Shown here piece after piece: positions 16,869 through 26,152 of a stretch of 37,552 nt of DNA. Below the pieces are notes generated by a model that saw only the letters and a list, made by a program, of their open reading frames with translations, was not told the DNA's origin and searched no databases. A program made the position numbers and the translations under genes. Location of the stretch: the NCBI GenBank assembly GCA_012719085.1, contig JAAYBA010000253.1, positions 1 to 37,552 of the forward strand, read 5' to 3'. Each line of letters begins with the position of its first letter. Within the stretch, counting starts at the first letter, position 1. Source of the stretch: Planctomycetota bacterium (GTDB taxonomy: Bacteria > Planctomycetota > Phycisphaerae > Sedimentisphaerales > Anaerobacaceae).

Positions 16869-17888
16869 ATGATCATCCGCACACAGGCCTATCCGAGGGC
16901 GGGTCTGATCGGGAACCCTTCGGACGGCTACTTCGGCAAGACCATCTCGTTCGTCTTCAGCAATTTCCGGGCCGAGGTAGTCCTGTATGAGACGCCGGAA
17001 CTGGAGATCCTGCCGAGCCAGAAGGACCATTCCTGCTTCAACAACATCGCGGATATCGTACGCGACGTCCAATTGCACGGCTATTACGGCGGCATTCGTC
17101 TGCTGAAAGCCACAATCAAGACGTTCTACGATTACTGCCAGGACAACCAGATCACGCTACATGAGAAGAACTTCACGATTCGCTATTGCTCCAATATCCC
17201 GCACGGGGTCGGCCTGGCCGGCTCCAGCGCGATTATCACCGCCTGCCTTCGGGCCCTGATGGCCTTCTACGGGGTCAGTATTCCGAAGTATGCGCAGGCC
17301 AACCTGGTGCTGGCTTCCGAGAGGAACGAGTTGCACATCCCGGCGGGGTTGCAGGACCGCGTCATCCAGGTCTACGAGGGGCTCGTCTACATGGATTTCG
17401 CCGAGGAGATCATGGTGCGGCAGGGCTACGGCGATTATACCCCGCTCGCCCCGGCGCTTCTGCCCAAGCTCTACATCGCGTATCGCGACGACTTCAGCGA
17501 GCCGACGGAAAAGTTTCACAACAACATCCGCCTTCGCTTCGACCAGGGCGAGCGCAAGGTCGTCAACGCCATGCGCTTCTGGGCCCGCCTGACGGACCAG
17601 GTCCGGCGCTGCTTGCTCGACGAACAGGGCGAGCAGATCGGCGAACTACTCGACGCCAACTTCGACCGGCGGCGCCAGATCTACAAGATCAGCGAAGACA
17701 ACCTGCGAATGGTGCACGAGGCCCGCGCCAGCGGCGCCAGCGCCAAGTTCACCGGCTCCGGCGGCGCCATCGTGGGGACCTACAAGGACGAGCGGATGTT
17801 CGCCGATCTGCGCAAGCGGCTGGGGCAGTTCCACATCAAGGTCATCAAGCCGAAGATTTTCGATCCGGAGGCAAGGACGCGAACATGA
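16869..17888 (+). CDS. GHMP kinase, glucuronokinase-like
   Basis: ARAGLIGNPSDGYFGKTISFVF-type opening (here PRAGLIGNPSDGYFGKTISFVF), GYYGGIRLLKATIKTFYDYC, IPHGVGLAGSSAIITACLRAL, LQDRVIQVYEGLVYMDF, SAKFTGSGGAIVG; resembles plant glucuronokinase. Confidence 0.85.
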   Translation: MIIRTQAYPRAGLIGNPSDGYFGKTISFVFSNFRAEVVLYETPELEILPSQKDHSCFNNIADIVRDVQLHGYYGGIRLLKATIKTFYDYCQDNQITLHEKNFTIRYCSNIPHGVGLAGSSAIITACLRALMAFYGVSIPKYAQANLVLASERNELHIPAGLQDRVIQVYEGLVYMDFAEEIMVRQGYGDYTPLAPALLPKLYIAYRDDFSEPTEKFHNNIRLRFDQGERKVVNAMRFWARLTDQVRRCLLDEQGEQIGELLDANFDRRRQIYKISEDNLRMVHEARASGASAKFTGSGGAIVGTYKDERMFADLRKRLGQFHIKVIKPKIFDPEARTRT

Positions 17889-18751
17889 TACGCAAGGCCG
17901 TTATTCCGGCGGCGGGTTTCGGTACGCGGTTTCTGCCGGCGACGAAATCACAGCCGAAGGAGATGTTGCCCATCGTCGATACACCTGTGATTCAGTATGT
18001 GGTCGAGGAGGCCGTTGCGGCGGGGATCTCGGACCTGCTCATGATTATCGGCAAGGGTAAACGCTCGATTGAAGAGCACTTCGACCGCAGCTTCCAGCTT
18101 GAATCGCAGCTTCAGGCCAAGGGTAAGACCGACGAACTCGATGCAATGCGACGGATCTCCGAGTTGGCGGAGATCCACTTCGTATGGCAGAAGGAGATGA
18201 GAGGTCTGGGCGACGCAGTCTACTGCGCCCGGCACCATGTGCACGACGAGCCGTTCGTGGTGCTGCTGGGTGACACACTGATCGACGCGCCGAAGCCGGC
18301 GGCACAGCAACTCGTCGAACTGTACGACGAACTCCAGGCGCCGGTCATTCTGGTCGAGCAGGTCGAGCCGCGGAAGGTCCACCTGTATGGCATCATCGAT
18401 GGCGATGAGATCCGCCCGGGGGTCTATCGAATTCGCGACTTCGTTGAGAAACCCATGCCGGACCAGGCGCCGTCGAACCTGGCCATCGCCGGTCGTTACC
18501 TGCTGACATCCGACATCTTCGAGCACATCGGGGTGACCGGACCCGACCGGGGCGGCGAAATCCAACTGACCGATGCCCTACGGGCTTTGGTCCGAAAGCG
18601 TCCCATGTACGGACTCAGACTCGACGGCCGCCGTTGTGACATCGGCAACAAGGACGGGTTCATCCGGACGAACATCGAGTTCGCACTGAAGCGAGAGGAC
18701 ATGGCCGAGGACATGGTCCGGTACATCAAGCAACTGGCGCAGACGCTCTGA
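17885..18751 (+). CDS. galU: UTP--glucose-1-phosphate uridylyltransferase (GalU-type)
   Basis: IRKAVIPAAGFGTRFLPATKSQPKEMLPIVDTPVIQYVVEEAVAAGISDLLMIIGKGKRSIEEHFD. ATGA overlap with the kinase gene. Confidence 0.95.
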   Translation: MIRKAVIPAAGFGTRFLPATKSQPKEMLPIVDTPVIQYVVEEAVAAGISDLLMIIGKGKRSIEEHFDRSFQLESQLQAKGKTDELDAMRRISELAEIHFVWQKEMRGLGDAVYCARHHVHDEPFVVLLGDTLIDAPKPAAQQLVELYDELQAPVILVEQVEPRKVHLYGIIDGDEIRPGVYRIRDFVEKPMPDQAPSNLAIAGRYLLTSDIFEHIGVTGPDRGGEIQLTDALRALVRKRPMYGLRLDGRRCDIGNKDGFIRTNIEFALKREDMAEDMVRYIKQLAQTL

Positions 18752-18809
18752 CACCGTTGGCCAAAGGAGTCGCATACACAGGACGTGTTGAACAGGGGAG
18801 ATCGATAGT

Positions 18810-19754
18810 ATGAAAGCAGTGGTCACAGGCGCAGCGGGGTTCATTGGATCGCATCTGACCGAACGTTTGCTCGAAGAAGGTCATGCCGTCGTCGGCATCG
18901 ACAGCTTCGATACATTTTACGATCCGCAGATCAAGCGGCGCAACATTGCCCGGTCCCTTCAGAACCCGGGTTTCCATCTCGTTGAGGCGGACATTCGCGA
19001 CCAGGCGGCGATGGAGCGGGCCATCGGTGACGACATCGATGTGATCGTGCATCTGGCGGCGCGGGCCGGCGTGCGGCCTTCGATCGAACAGCCGGCCCTG
19101 TACGCCGACGTCAATATCAACGGGACCGTGGTCCTTCTGGAGATTGCCCGCAAGCGGCAGATCCGGAAGTTCGTCTTTGCGTCGAGTTCCAGTGTCTATG
19201 GCAACAACAAGAAGGTCCCGTTCGCCGAAAGTGACAACGTCGACTTTCCGATCTCGCCATACGCGGCAACGAAGAAGGCGGGGGAGTTGATCTGTCATAC
19301 ATATCACCATCTCTACGACATCGGCATGACCTGCCTGCGGTTTTTCACCGTCTACGGGCCGAGGCAGCGCCCCGACCTGGCGATCCACAAGTTTGCCCGG
19401 CTGATCGAGGCCGGCCGGCCGGTCCCCATCTACGGCGACGGCACGATGCGGCGCGATTTCACCTACATTGACGACATCATCAACGGTGTTGTCGCGGCCA
19501 TCGAATGCTGCGCTGGCTACAAAATCTACAACCTCGGAGAGTCACGACCGATCTGTGTCAGTGATCTGGTCGCCGAAATCGAGAAGGCCCTCGGCAAGAC
19601 GGCCGGCAGGGACTGCCTGCCCACCCAGCCGGGCGACGTGGATCAGACCTATGCCGATGTTGCCAAGGCCCAACGCGAATTGGGCTATCAACCGGCGACC
19701 CACATTGCCGACGGCTTGGCCGAGTTCGTTCGATGGCTCAGGAACCCGGCCTGA
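18810..19754 (+). CDS. NAD-dependent epimerase, UDP-glucuronate 4-epimerase-like
   Basis: MKAVVTGAAGFIGSHLTERLLEEGHAVVGIDSFDTFYDPQIKRRNI, SSSSVYG, YAATKKAGE, YGDGTMRRDFTYIDDIINGVV. Confidence 0.92.
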   Translation: MKAVVTGAAGFIGSHLTERLLEEGHAVVGIDSFDTFYDPQIKRRNIARSLQNPGFHLVEADIRDQAAMERAIGDDIDVIVHLAARAGVRPSIEQPALYADVNINGTVVLLEIARKRQIRKFVFASSSSVYGNNKKVPFAESDNVDFPISPYAATKKAGELICHTYHHLYDIGMTCLRFFTVYGPRQRPDLAIHKFARLIEAGRPVPIYGDGTMRRDFTYIDDIINGVVAAIECCAGYKIYNLGESRPICVSDLVAEIEKALGKTAGRDCLPTQPGDVDQTYADVAKAQRELGYQPATHIADGLAEFVRWLRNPA

Positions 19755-19854
19755 CACGATTGGGCGTCCGGCGCAAGGGGGGCGAGGCGGGCATGGAAGC
19801 TGTGTTCGGGCCGGAATGTTGGAGGCGATCAGGCAATCGCGGATCTTCCAGACG

Positions 19855-20766
19855 CTATTGAAGGTAATCGAGAATCCCTGTGGCGATTGCGGCCGCCAGT
19901 TTGTCCTGGAAGGCACTGTTCTGCAGGCGTAGGGCGTCCTGTCGGTTGGAGAGATACCCCATCTCGACGAGCACTGCCGGACGTCGGTTCGTGGCGAGCA
20001 CGCGATAGTTCTCCTGTCGCACGCCTCGGCTTTCCAGGCCTGTTGTGCCCATGGCTCGTGCGATGTCGCGCGCGGCACGCTGAGAATCGGCCGACGCGGT
20101 TTTGGCAATGTATACTGTGAACCCCTGGGCCGATGGATTGGGGGCCGAATCGGCATGGAGGCTCACGAACAGATCGGCGTTGCGCCGGGCGGCGATCTCG
20201 GCCCGCGCTTCCAGTTCGACGAACTCCTCCCGCTGCCGGGTCAGGGTCACGGCAATGCCCTTGCGCTGCAGGATGGCGGCGACCTTCTCGGCGACGTCGT
20301 AGTTGATGGTCTTCTCGTGGACCCCGGTGATCGCGATGGCGCCCGGGTCGTGGTCTCCGTGGCCGGGATCGATGACGACGACACCGCGTGCCGGGCGTGG
20401 TTGCGGGCGGGCCGGCACCACCGATGTGCCGAGGTGCGGTTTGATCTGGGTGACCAGCGCCTCGGAAACGTAGGCGGTCCCCGACGCCTTGCGGACCGTG
20501 CCAACCGAGCCAACGGGTGTGCCGTTGACAAAGAACCGCCCGTCGCTGTGGGTGAAGATCAGGACGGTGTTGGCCGCATCCCGCAGGACGACGAAGGTGT
20601 CGTCGCGATCGTCGATCCGCAGACCCAGTTGTCGAGCCAGTTCTTCGACGCTGATCGTGTGGTCTCTGGCGACCACGGCGGGCGTGGTGGTTTGTGGGCC
20701 CTGGCAGCCGACGGCCGCCAGGGCCAGAAGGGCTGCAACGATTGTGATCTTCGTCCTTGTTCTCAT
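19855..20766 (-). CDS. N-acetylmuramoyl-L-alanine amidase (Amidase_3), lipoprotein
   Basis: Lipobox-like ALAAVGC; GVVVIDPGHGDHDPGAIAITGVHEKTINYDVAEKVAAILQ..., SLHADSAPNPSAQGFTVYI, VLVEMGYLSNRQDALRL. Confidence 0.92.
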   Translation of the reverse strand: MRTRTKITIVAALLALAAVGCQGPQTTTPAVVARDHTISVEELARQLGLRIDDRDDTFVVLRDAANTVLIFTHSDGRFFVNGTPVGSVGTVRKASGTAYVSEALVTQIKPHLGTSVVPARPQPRPARGVVVIDPGHGDHDPGAIAITGVHEKTINYDVAEKVAAILQRKGIAVTLTRQREEFVELEARAEIAARRNADLFVSLHADSAPNPSAQGFTVYIAKTASADSQRAARDIARAMGTTGLESRGVRQENYRVLATNRRPAVLVEMGYLSNRQDALRLQNSAFQDKLAAAIATGILDYLQ

Positions 20767-20973
20767 GTAACCTCTGTTATCGGAGGAGGCGGCTTCATGC
20801 GCACACATTTTTCGATTCTACCCGATGACGACGAGATTGGGAAGCCGCTGCGACGCTTTTGAAGAGATCCCGCGTTTCGCCGTCCGTTCTCAAGACCCTG
20901 TCGGAGGGTATGGGAAAAACCACCATTCCGATGGGAGATCCAACGAACAACCGATTCCGCGGTCCCCGTTGCG

Positions 20974-21771
20974 TCACCTGCTCGCAGGGGTCCGCCAGTT
21001 CCGGGCCATGTGGGCGAAATCGACGAGGTTCACGATGCCGTCACGATTCGTGTCGGCCCGCTCCCAGTAGTCGTTTCGCCTTGCGGCATCCGGCCGCAGC
21101 CAATAGCGAGACAATGCCGCCAGGTCGGCGAGGTCGACTGCGCCGTCCACGATGAGGTCGCCTGCAAGGGGCTCGATGTTAAAAACGATGGTGAACGGTT
21201 CCGACGATTCATACAGGCCCAGTTCGTCGTGAAGCCGATAGGTGATCCAGTGCAGTCTCTCGCCGTCGACGGCCTGATACGACAGGTGCATGTGGCCGTC
21301 GCCGCGCAACGCGTGGATCGCGCTATGGTCGAAGCTCTCGCCCACACCGGTGATCGTGAACTGGGGGTACTCCTTGTGCACGGCCCTCAGACCTTCGGAG
21401 ACAGCGACGCATTCGACGATCACGGCGTAGTCGAGGCCGGGCTCGCCGGCCAGTGCGCGGTTGGGGTCGTAGGTGTGTCCGGCATTGGGATAGGTGCGTT
21501 GGAAGGCGTCGAAGCCCGGCTCGCCGATGCGATAACCGTAGCTTGAGAAGATGCTCTTCTGCAGGGGATAGAACCACTCGACATATTCGGTCGGTCCGCT
21601 GTGGCGGTATTTCTGTGAGATGTCTGCGAACAGAATCCAATCGTCTTCGGTGCCCTCAATGCCGTCCGGGTTGCAGCCGATGAGGAAATGATCGAGCGAA
21701 CACTGGGCCCGGGCCGTTGCGCAGCACGACAGACAGACCAATGCGACGCCTGTGACAGCGACGAGTTTCAT
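20974..21771 (-). CDS. Secreted protein with C-terminal dockerin type I repeats
   Basis: Signal peptide MKLVAVTGVALVCLSCCATARA; N-terminal CSLDHFLIGCNPDGIEGTEDD; GDLIVDGAVDLADLAALSRYWL and ADTNRDGIVNLVDFAHMARNW. Confidence 0.85.
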   Translation of the reverse strand: MKLVAVTGVALVCLSCCATARAQCSLDHFLIGCNPDGIEGTEDDWILFADISQKYRHSGPTEYVEWFYPLQKSIFSSYGYRIGEPGFDAFQRTYPNAGHTYDPNRALAGEPGLDYAVIVECVAVSEGLRAVHKEYPQFTITGVGESFDHSAIHALRGDGHMHLSYQAVDGERLHWITYRLHDELGLYESSEPFTIVFNIEPLAGDLIVDGAVDLADLAALSRYWLRPDAARRNDYWERADTNRDGIVNLVDFAHMARNWRTPASR

Positions 21772-21786
21772 TGTTTTGCTCCTCAC

Positions 21787-22563
21787 TCAGGGATTCTCCG
21801 GCCATTTCGGCGCCGTTTCGGGATACCAGTAGCAGTCCCCGGGCCAAGCGTAGGTCCGTTCGAACGGAAGCCCTTCGGCGTGCCCGTCGGCGAAGAGGTA
21901 ATTCGACGTCCCCTTATGCCGGTCCAAGGCGACGGACTGCTTGGCGTATTCAACGGATCCTTCCCACATGTCCGGGTGGATGTGGTCGGCAAGATCGAAG
22001 CTTTTGGTTTCCGGCGCCTCGCTGATCCAGATGGTATACATCGGCCGACGGATGCTGTTGACGTTGTTGTAGCGGTTGCTGTTCGGTCCATAGCGGAAGT
22101 GAACGGGGTCGAGCAGCGCATTGACGGCGAAGCTCGAATACCGGGCCTGCTGCTGTTCACTGAGCGGCCGGGCCCAGTCGACGAACTCTCTGCTCCTGTC
22201 GCTCGGGCAGCGGACCAGCAGCGGCTCGCGTGTATAGCCGGTCAGGACGCGAAGCCAGTGGTCGTTCGGGTCTTTGCACCGGCACGAACTCGGCGGCAGT
22301 CGATACTCCGAGTCGATCAAATACGCCTGGAGCGCGACGCCCATCTGTCGCATATTGCTCAGACACGCGATCTTCCGGGCTTGCTCTCGGGCCCGGCCCA
22401 GCGAGGGCAGCAGAATGCCCATGAGCATCGCGATGATCGCAACCACCACCAGCAATTCGATCAGTGTAAACCCGAATCCGGCGAGAGAACTGGACCGGGA
22501 GCGTCCGCACACGCCCCCAATCCCATTGTGTGCCACTCCATATGGAGATGATTTCCTTCGCAT
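21787..22563 (-). CDS. Prepilin-type N-methylation protein (DUF1559-like)
   Basis: [47 protein letters not shown]-terminal [14 protein letters not shown]. Confidence 0.85.
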   Translation of the reverse strand: MRRKSSPYGVAHNGIGGVCGRSRSSSLAGFGFTLIELLVVVAIIAMLMGILLPSLGRAREQARKIACLSNMRQMGVALQAYLIDSEYRLPPSSCRCKDPNDHWLRVLTGYTREPLLVRCPSDRSREFVDWARPLSEQQQARYSSFAVNALLDPVHFRYGPNSNRYNNVNSIRRPMYTIWISEAPETKSFDLADHIHPDMWEGSVEYAKQSVALDRHKGTSNYLFADGHAEGLPFERTYAWPGDCYWYPETAPKWPENP

Positions 22564-22586
22564 GACCATTCCTTCACCCTGCATGC

Positions 22587-23519
22587 CTAATTATCATGGT
22601 CGTGGTCATGATCGTGCGGCTCTGCGTCTTTGCCATGACAGATACCGGACTTGCCCCAGTTCTCAATGAGAATCTCGAAATCGTGGATGTCCACGATGCC
22701 GTCGCCGTTGAGATCGCCGGGGATCGGCTGGATCACGGTCTTGGCGAATCGCAGGACGAAATCGGCGGAGCGCTGGTATGTGCCGCTGGCGTCGTGGGCC
22801 GACACGACGATGTAGACCTCTTCATCCTCGTCGTCGAGCCAGAAGTAGAAGCCCATGTGGTCATGGATGCCCCAGGCGTTCATGTCGGTCAGCCAGCGCT
22901 TCCCAAGGAAGTGGGTGGTCCCATCGGCATCGAGGACCGGCGTGTCATCGGGCAGCAACATGAAGAAATCATCCTCGTCCAGATTGGCGCTGACCCGCTC
23001 CCGCCGCAGGTAGATCTCCCATTCCGGGGCAATGGTTTCGTCAATGCTCTCCAGATTCCATGCCCCTTGCGGACCGTGGGCGGAATGCCAGCCGTCCAGG
23101 TGCACCAGGCCGCTTGGGTCGCCGTAGCTGTTGGCCTTGGTGTACGTGAAATTGCATGTGTACAGGACCTTGGCGGGGTCGCCGGGCTTGGTGATGTACT
23201 GTTCCTCGTCAAGTACGGGGCTCAGCACGAGAAAGGCCGTGCCGTTGTTCTGCTCCCAGTGGGGCCAGCCCGGCGTGGCCGACGCGTGGACCGGCGGCAA
23301 GGAGAAGAACCACAGTTTGTCGTCGTCCGTGGGGTCCGGATCGACGGATCCTTCGGCAGGTTGGCTCCAGTCAGCGGGCCGCCACGTGGGGTTGACCCCG
23401 ATGTGCGTGTGGGCCATGGCGCAGTCTGCCTGTGCTCCGATCGGGCAGGTGATGAGGGCGGCCCCGCCGAGCAGCAGACCAAGGATGGCGAGTTTGCCTC
23501 TTCGTATCATCATATTCAC
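22587..23519 (-). CDS. Secreted dockerin-type protein with poly-His/Asp tail, candidate zinc-responsive family
   Basis: Signal peptide, [19 protein letters not shown]..., dockerin repeat [22 protein letters not shown], tail [17 protein letters not shown]. Confidence 0.85.
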   Translation of the reverse strand: MNMMIRRGKLAILGLLLGGAALITCPIGAQADCAMAHTHIGVNPTWRPADWSQPAEGSVDPDPTDDDKLWFFSLPPVHASATPGWPHWEQNNGTAFLVLSPVLDEEQYITKPGDPAKVLYTCNFTYTKANSYGDPSGLVHLDGWHSAHGPQGAWNLESIDETIAPEWEIYLRRERVSANLDEDDFFMLLPDDTPVLDADGTTHFLGKRWLTDMNAWGIHDHMGFYFWLDDEDEEVYIVVSAHDASGTYQRSADFVLRFAKTVIQPIPGDLNGDGIVDIHDFEILIENWGKSGICHGKDAEPHDHDHDHDN

Positions 23520-23654
23520 TCCTCTGCATAAGCGATGGATAGGTAGAATCGCCGTTTCTTCGGCGAGTCAGGTTCATTCCGGATGATGCTGCGCCGGCGC
23601 AGCAGACACCCCTTTTGCGCGGGCGACAGTCCATTGCGATGCGGCGCGGGGGTG

Positions 23655-23969
23655 TTACGCAGGGGGAGCGCGGGCGCCCAGGTTCAGGGCGGCGGTCACC
23701 GGCAGGGGAGTGTTGAGAAAGACATCGATGCACCGGCCGATCTGGTCGGTTTCGATGTGTACCGGCTGGGGCTGGGCGGCGAAGTCCTTCGTTGCCACGA
23801 GCAATTGCTGACAAAAAGAACAGTGCTCGGAATCGTGGTGCAGCGGATCGTGATCGTGATCGTGGTCGTGAGCCAGGTGCAGGTGCAGGTACAGCACGAA
23901 TCCTGAGGTCATCGCCAGGAAACACCCGGCGGCGGCGATCAGAACGGCATGTCGCACAGACATCCTCAC
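23655..23969 (-). CDS. Small His-rich membrane/secreted protein
   Basis: [51 protein letters not shown]; 12 nt downstream of the Fur-family gene. Confidence 0.7.
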   Translation of the reverse strand: MRMSVRHAVLIAAAGCFLAMTSGFVLYLHLHLAHDHDHDHDPLHHDSEHCSFCQQLLVATKDFAAQPQPVHIETDQIGRCIDVFLNTPLPVTAALNLGARAPPA

Positions 23970-23981
23970 GCGGTCACGCTC

Positions 23982-24404
23982 CTATGCGCAGGCAGGGCAG
24001 AGCCCCTCGAGCCGCACCTGTTGATGTTGAATCACAAAGCCTTGGTAGGATTTCGGCGCCAGGGGCATTGAAAGCCCTTTGAGGCAGTGGGTTTGCCCGC
24101 AGTTCAGACATGTGAAATGCGGGTGGCACTGTCTGGGGGTGCAGTGATGGGCCATCTCAAAATGCCAGGCCCGCCTCTGCATGAACGCGCGATGAACCAA
24201 TCCGGCATGGGTTAGGGATTCGAGCGTTCGGTAGATCGTTACTTTGTTTCGCTTCTTATCGGTGAGCTGCTCGGCGATCTGATCCTGGCGCAGCGGCCTG
24301 ACCGCTTGTGAAAGGACCTTCAGGATTGCTACGCGCGCCTCGGTGCAATACAGGCTCGTCTGTTTGAGCATCTTTCGGCACTTGTCGTCGAGACTGGTGT
24401 TCAT
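23982..24404 (-). CDS. Fur-family metal-dependent regulator (possibly Zur)
   Basis: TSLYCTEARVAILKVLSQAVRPLRQDQIAEQLTDKKRNKVTIYRTLESLTHAGLVHRAF..., CHPHFTCLNCGQTHCL and LEGLCPACA zinc-site cysteines. ATGA overlap with the upstream gene. Confidence 0.9.
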   Translation of the reverse strand: MNTSLDDKCRKMLKQTSLYCTEARVAILKVLSQAVRPLRQDQIAEQLTDKKRNKVTIYRTLESLTHAGLVHRAFMQRRAWHFEMAHHCTPRQCHPHFTCLNCGQTHCLKGLSMPLAPKSYQGFVIQHQQVRLEGLCPACA

Positions 24405-25162
24405 GAGGCGGCCTCCGGCTCCGATTTGCCATGCGCGTGCATGTGGACGTGCGCATGCGGCGGGGCAGATCTGACAAACAGCAGCGGAAAGACGATGTCG
24501 CTGATGCAACAGGGCAGCCATACCGCAATGAAAAGGACGACGAAGATACCGACGAGCATCGTGGCTGTCAGTTCGGCGTGGGTGTTCATCAGGACGTGGA
24601 ACGAGGAAGCCCATGTACTGACCAGGACGTGCCCGGCGTGGGGGAAGGTGGTTCGAGGCCAGAAGTAGGCGATAAAAATTCCCAGCAGAGCGGCGGGATT
24701 GACTACGTACCAGTCCTCGATGAAACCCAGGTGCAGTCGCGGTCGAACCGCGCAGTCCTCATGAGAATGGTCGTCATGGCCGGCTGAGCCGTGATCGTGG
24801 ATGGGCCCTTCGTGATGGTGATGGAGATCCGCGTGCGTCGGCAACGCCACGCCCAGGAGCGTCTCGCCGAAATAGGGCAACACGCAGTCGCTTACAGTGG
24901 CCACGCCCACGGCCCCGATGTAGCCGATGACCAACAGCTTGATCAGACTGGTCTTCTTTTCATAACGCTTGAAAAGAGAGGCGGTTACGATGGCCGAGAG
25001 GACGACGTGGGCCGGGTGGAACACCAGGAAGAGTCGGTGGTTTACTGCCTGGCCCGCATTGTGGAACAACAGCATGCAGACGATTCCGGTGGCCGCCCCG
25101 AAGAGGGTAAACGGGGCATGGTGTTTCAGTTCCAAGCTGATCGCCGCAATTCTTCCCCGCAT
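24401..25162 (-). CDS. Uncharacterised polytopic membrane protein with His-rich loop and tail, putative metal transporter
   Basis: About six hydrophobic segments; loop HADLHHHHEGPIHDHGSAGHDDHSHED and tail PPHAHVHMHAHGKSE; conserved-looking HPAHVVLSA, FPHAGHVLVSTWASSFHVLM, WLPCCISDIVFPLLFV. Confidence 0.8.
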   Translation of the reverse strand: MRGRIAAISLELKHHAPFTLFGAATGIVCMLLFHNAGQAVNHRLFLVFHPAHVVLSAIVTASLFKRYEKKTSLIKLLVIGYIGAVGVATVSDCVLPYFGETLLGVALPTHADLHHHHEGPIHDHGSAGHDDHSHEDCAVRPRLHLGFIEDWYVVNPAALLGIFIAYFWPRTTFPHAGHVLVSTWASSFHVLMNTHAELTATMLVGIFVVLFIAVWLPCCISDIVFPLLFVRSAPPHAHVHMHAHGKSEPEAAS

Positions 25163-25185
25163 AGTCGGCCGCCATCCTAACACGC

Positions 25186-25217
25186 AATGATCGTTACTGT
25201 ATCTTCGTACGATCATT
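25186..25217 (-). promoter_or_regulatory. Putative Fur/Zur-type operator overlapping the -10 of the His-rich operon
   Basis: AATGATCGT-N14-ACGATCATT perfect 9-bp inverted repeat. Minus-strand TTGCAT-N16-TATAAT promoter with TATAAT at 25220-25215. Confidence 0.65.
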
Positions 25218-25428
25218 ATAGGAGGTTCGGGCCAAAATGCAACTTGGTTTCATATTTTTCGGGCCCGCGTTTGTTTCGTAGGATTTGGGTACGAGCGGCG
25301 GGGCTGTTCCGCAGGTTCTGCGGATCGGTGGAGGAGGGCTCGTCGCAGGTGGCTCAGTGCAGGGCCAGAGGGGCCACAGTGGAGCACGGCATGGAACCCG
25401 GAATGGACCATTGTTGAAGGCGGATACC

Positions 25429-26142
25429 GTGATTTCGACAATCGACAGACTGATCGGCGAGTCCCCTGTATGGGCCCTGGTCGTTGTGTTCTGGATCGGG
25501 GCGGTGGCCTCGGTCAGTTCCTGCACGGCCATTCGCCTGCCTGTAGTGATTGGATACGTGGCCGGCGCCGGATCGTCGAAGAGGCGCGCCATCCTCCTGA
25601 CGTGCCTGTTCGCGGCCGGACTGGCCGTCAGTTGCGTCCTCACGGGAGTGGCCATGATGACGGTCGGCGGCGCGGCGGGCAAGCTGTTGAATCTCAACAA
25701 GTACCTTTACTGGTTTCTGGGCGGCCTGCTGATTGTGGTCGGCGTGTTCGTCTCGGGACTGGTCAACGTGAGGTTGCTGCCGGAGAAATGGCAAAATCTC
25801 GGCCCCAGATTGCAGAAGGCCAGCCTGGCCGGGGCAGGCCTGTTGGGCGTCGTCTTCGGCCTGTTGGTTGTGCCTGCCTGCCCCTGTTGCGGAGCGGGCC
25901 TGCTGGTTCTGGCGGGCATCGCTGTGGCCAAGAAGCTCTCGGTCTACGGATTGCTGTTGTTTGTCAGTTTTGCACTCGGACAGAGCCTGCCGATCCTGGC
26001 CGTTGGCGTGTTGACGGCGTTGGTGAAGCCGGACGTAATCGATCGGGCCCGGGCCCGAATCTGTTCGCTCGAAGAACGGATTCACCTGATCGCCGGAAAC
26101 GTGTTGATGGTGGTCGGCATCTACCTGATTGTTGTCGGATGA
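25429..26142 (+). CDS. CcdA/DsbD-like transmembrane thiol-reductase-type protein
   Basis: Six-TM protein with Cys motifs in TM1 (VSSCTAIRLPVVIGY) and TM4 (VVPACPCCGAGLLVLAG). GTG start at 25429 after AAGGCGG. Confidence 0.7.
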   Translation: MISTIDRLIGESPVWALVVVFWIGAVASVSSCTAIRLPVVIGYVAGAGSSKRRAILLTCLFAAGLAVSCVLTGVAMMTVGGAAGKLLNLNKYLYWFLGGLLIVVGVFVSGLVNVRLLPEKWQNLGPRLQKASLAGAGLLGVVFGLLVVPACPCCGAGLLVLAGIAVAKKLSVYGLLLFVSFALGQSLPILAVGVLTALVKPDVIDRARARICSLEERIHLIAGNVLMVVGIYLIVVG

Positions 26143-26152
26143 CGGGGGCGAT

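Noticed and set aside
20825-21070. Plus-strand ORFs (20825-21155) between the amidase and dockerin genes
   Set aside because: No recognisable domain, biased composition, and partly antisense to the dockerin protein; not supported as genes.
22585-22600. AATTAGGCATG-like half-site (minus strand) near the prepilin start as another DtxR operator
   Set aside because: Only one arm is present and there is no paired CTAA at the right distance or -35/-10 framing.
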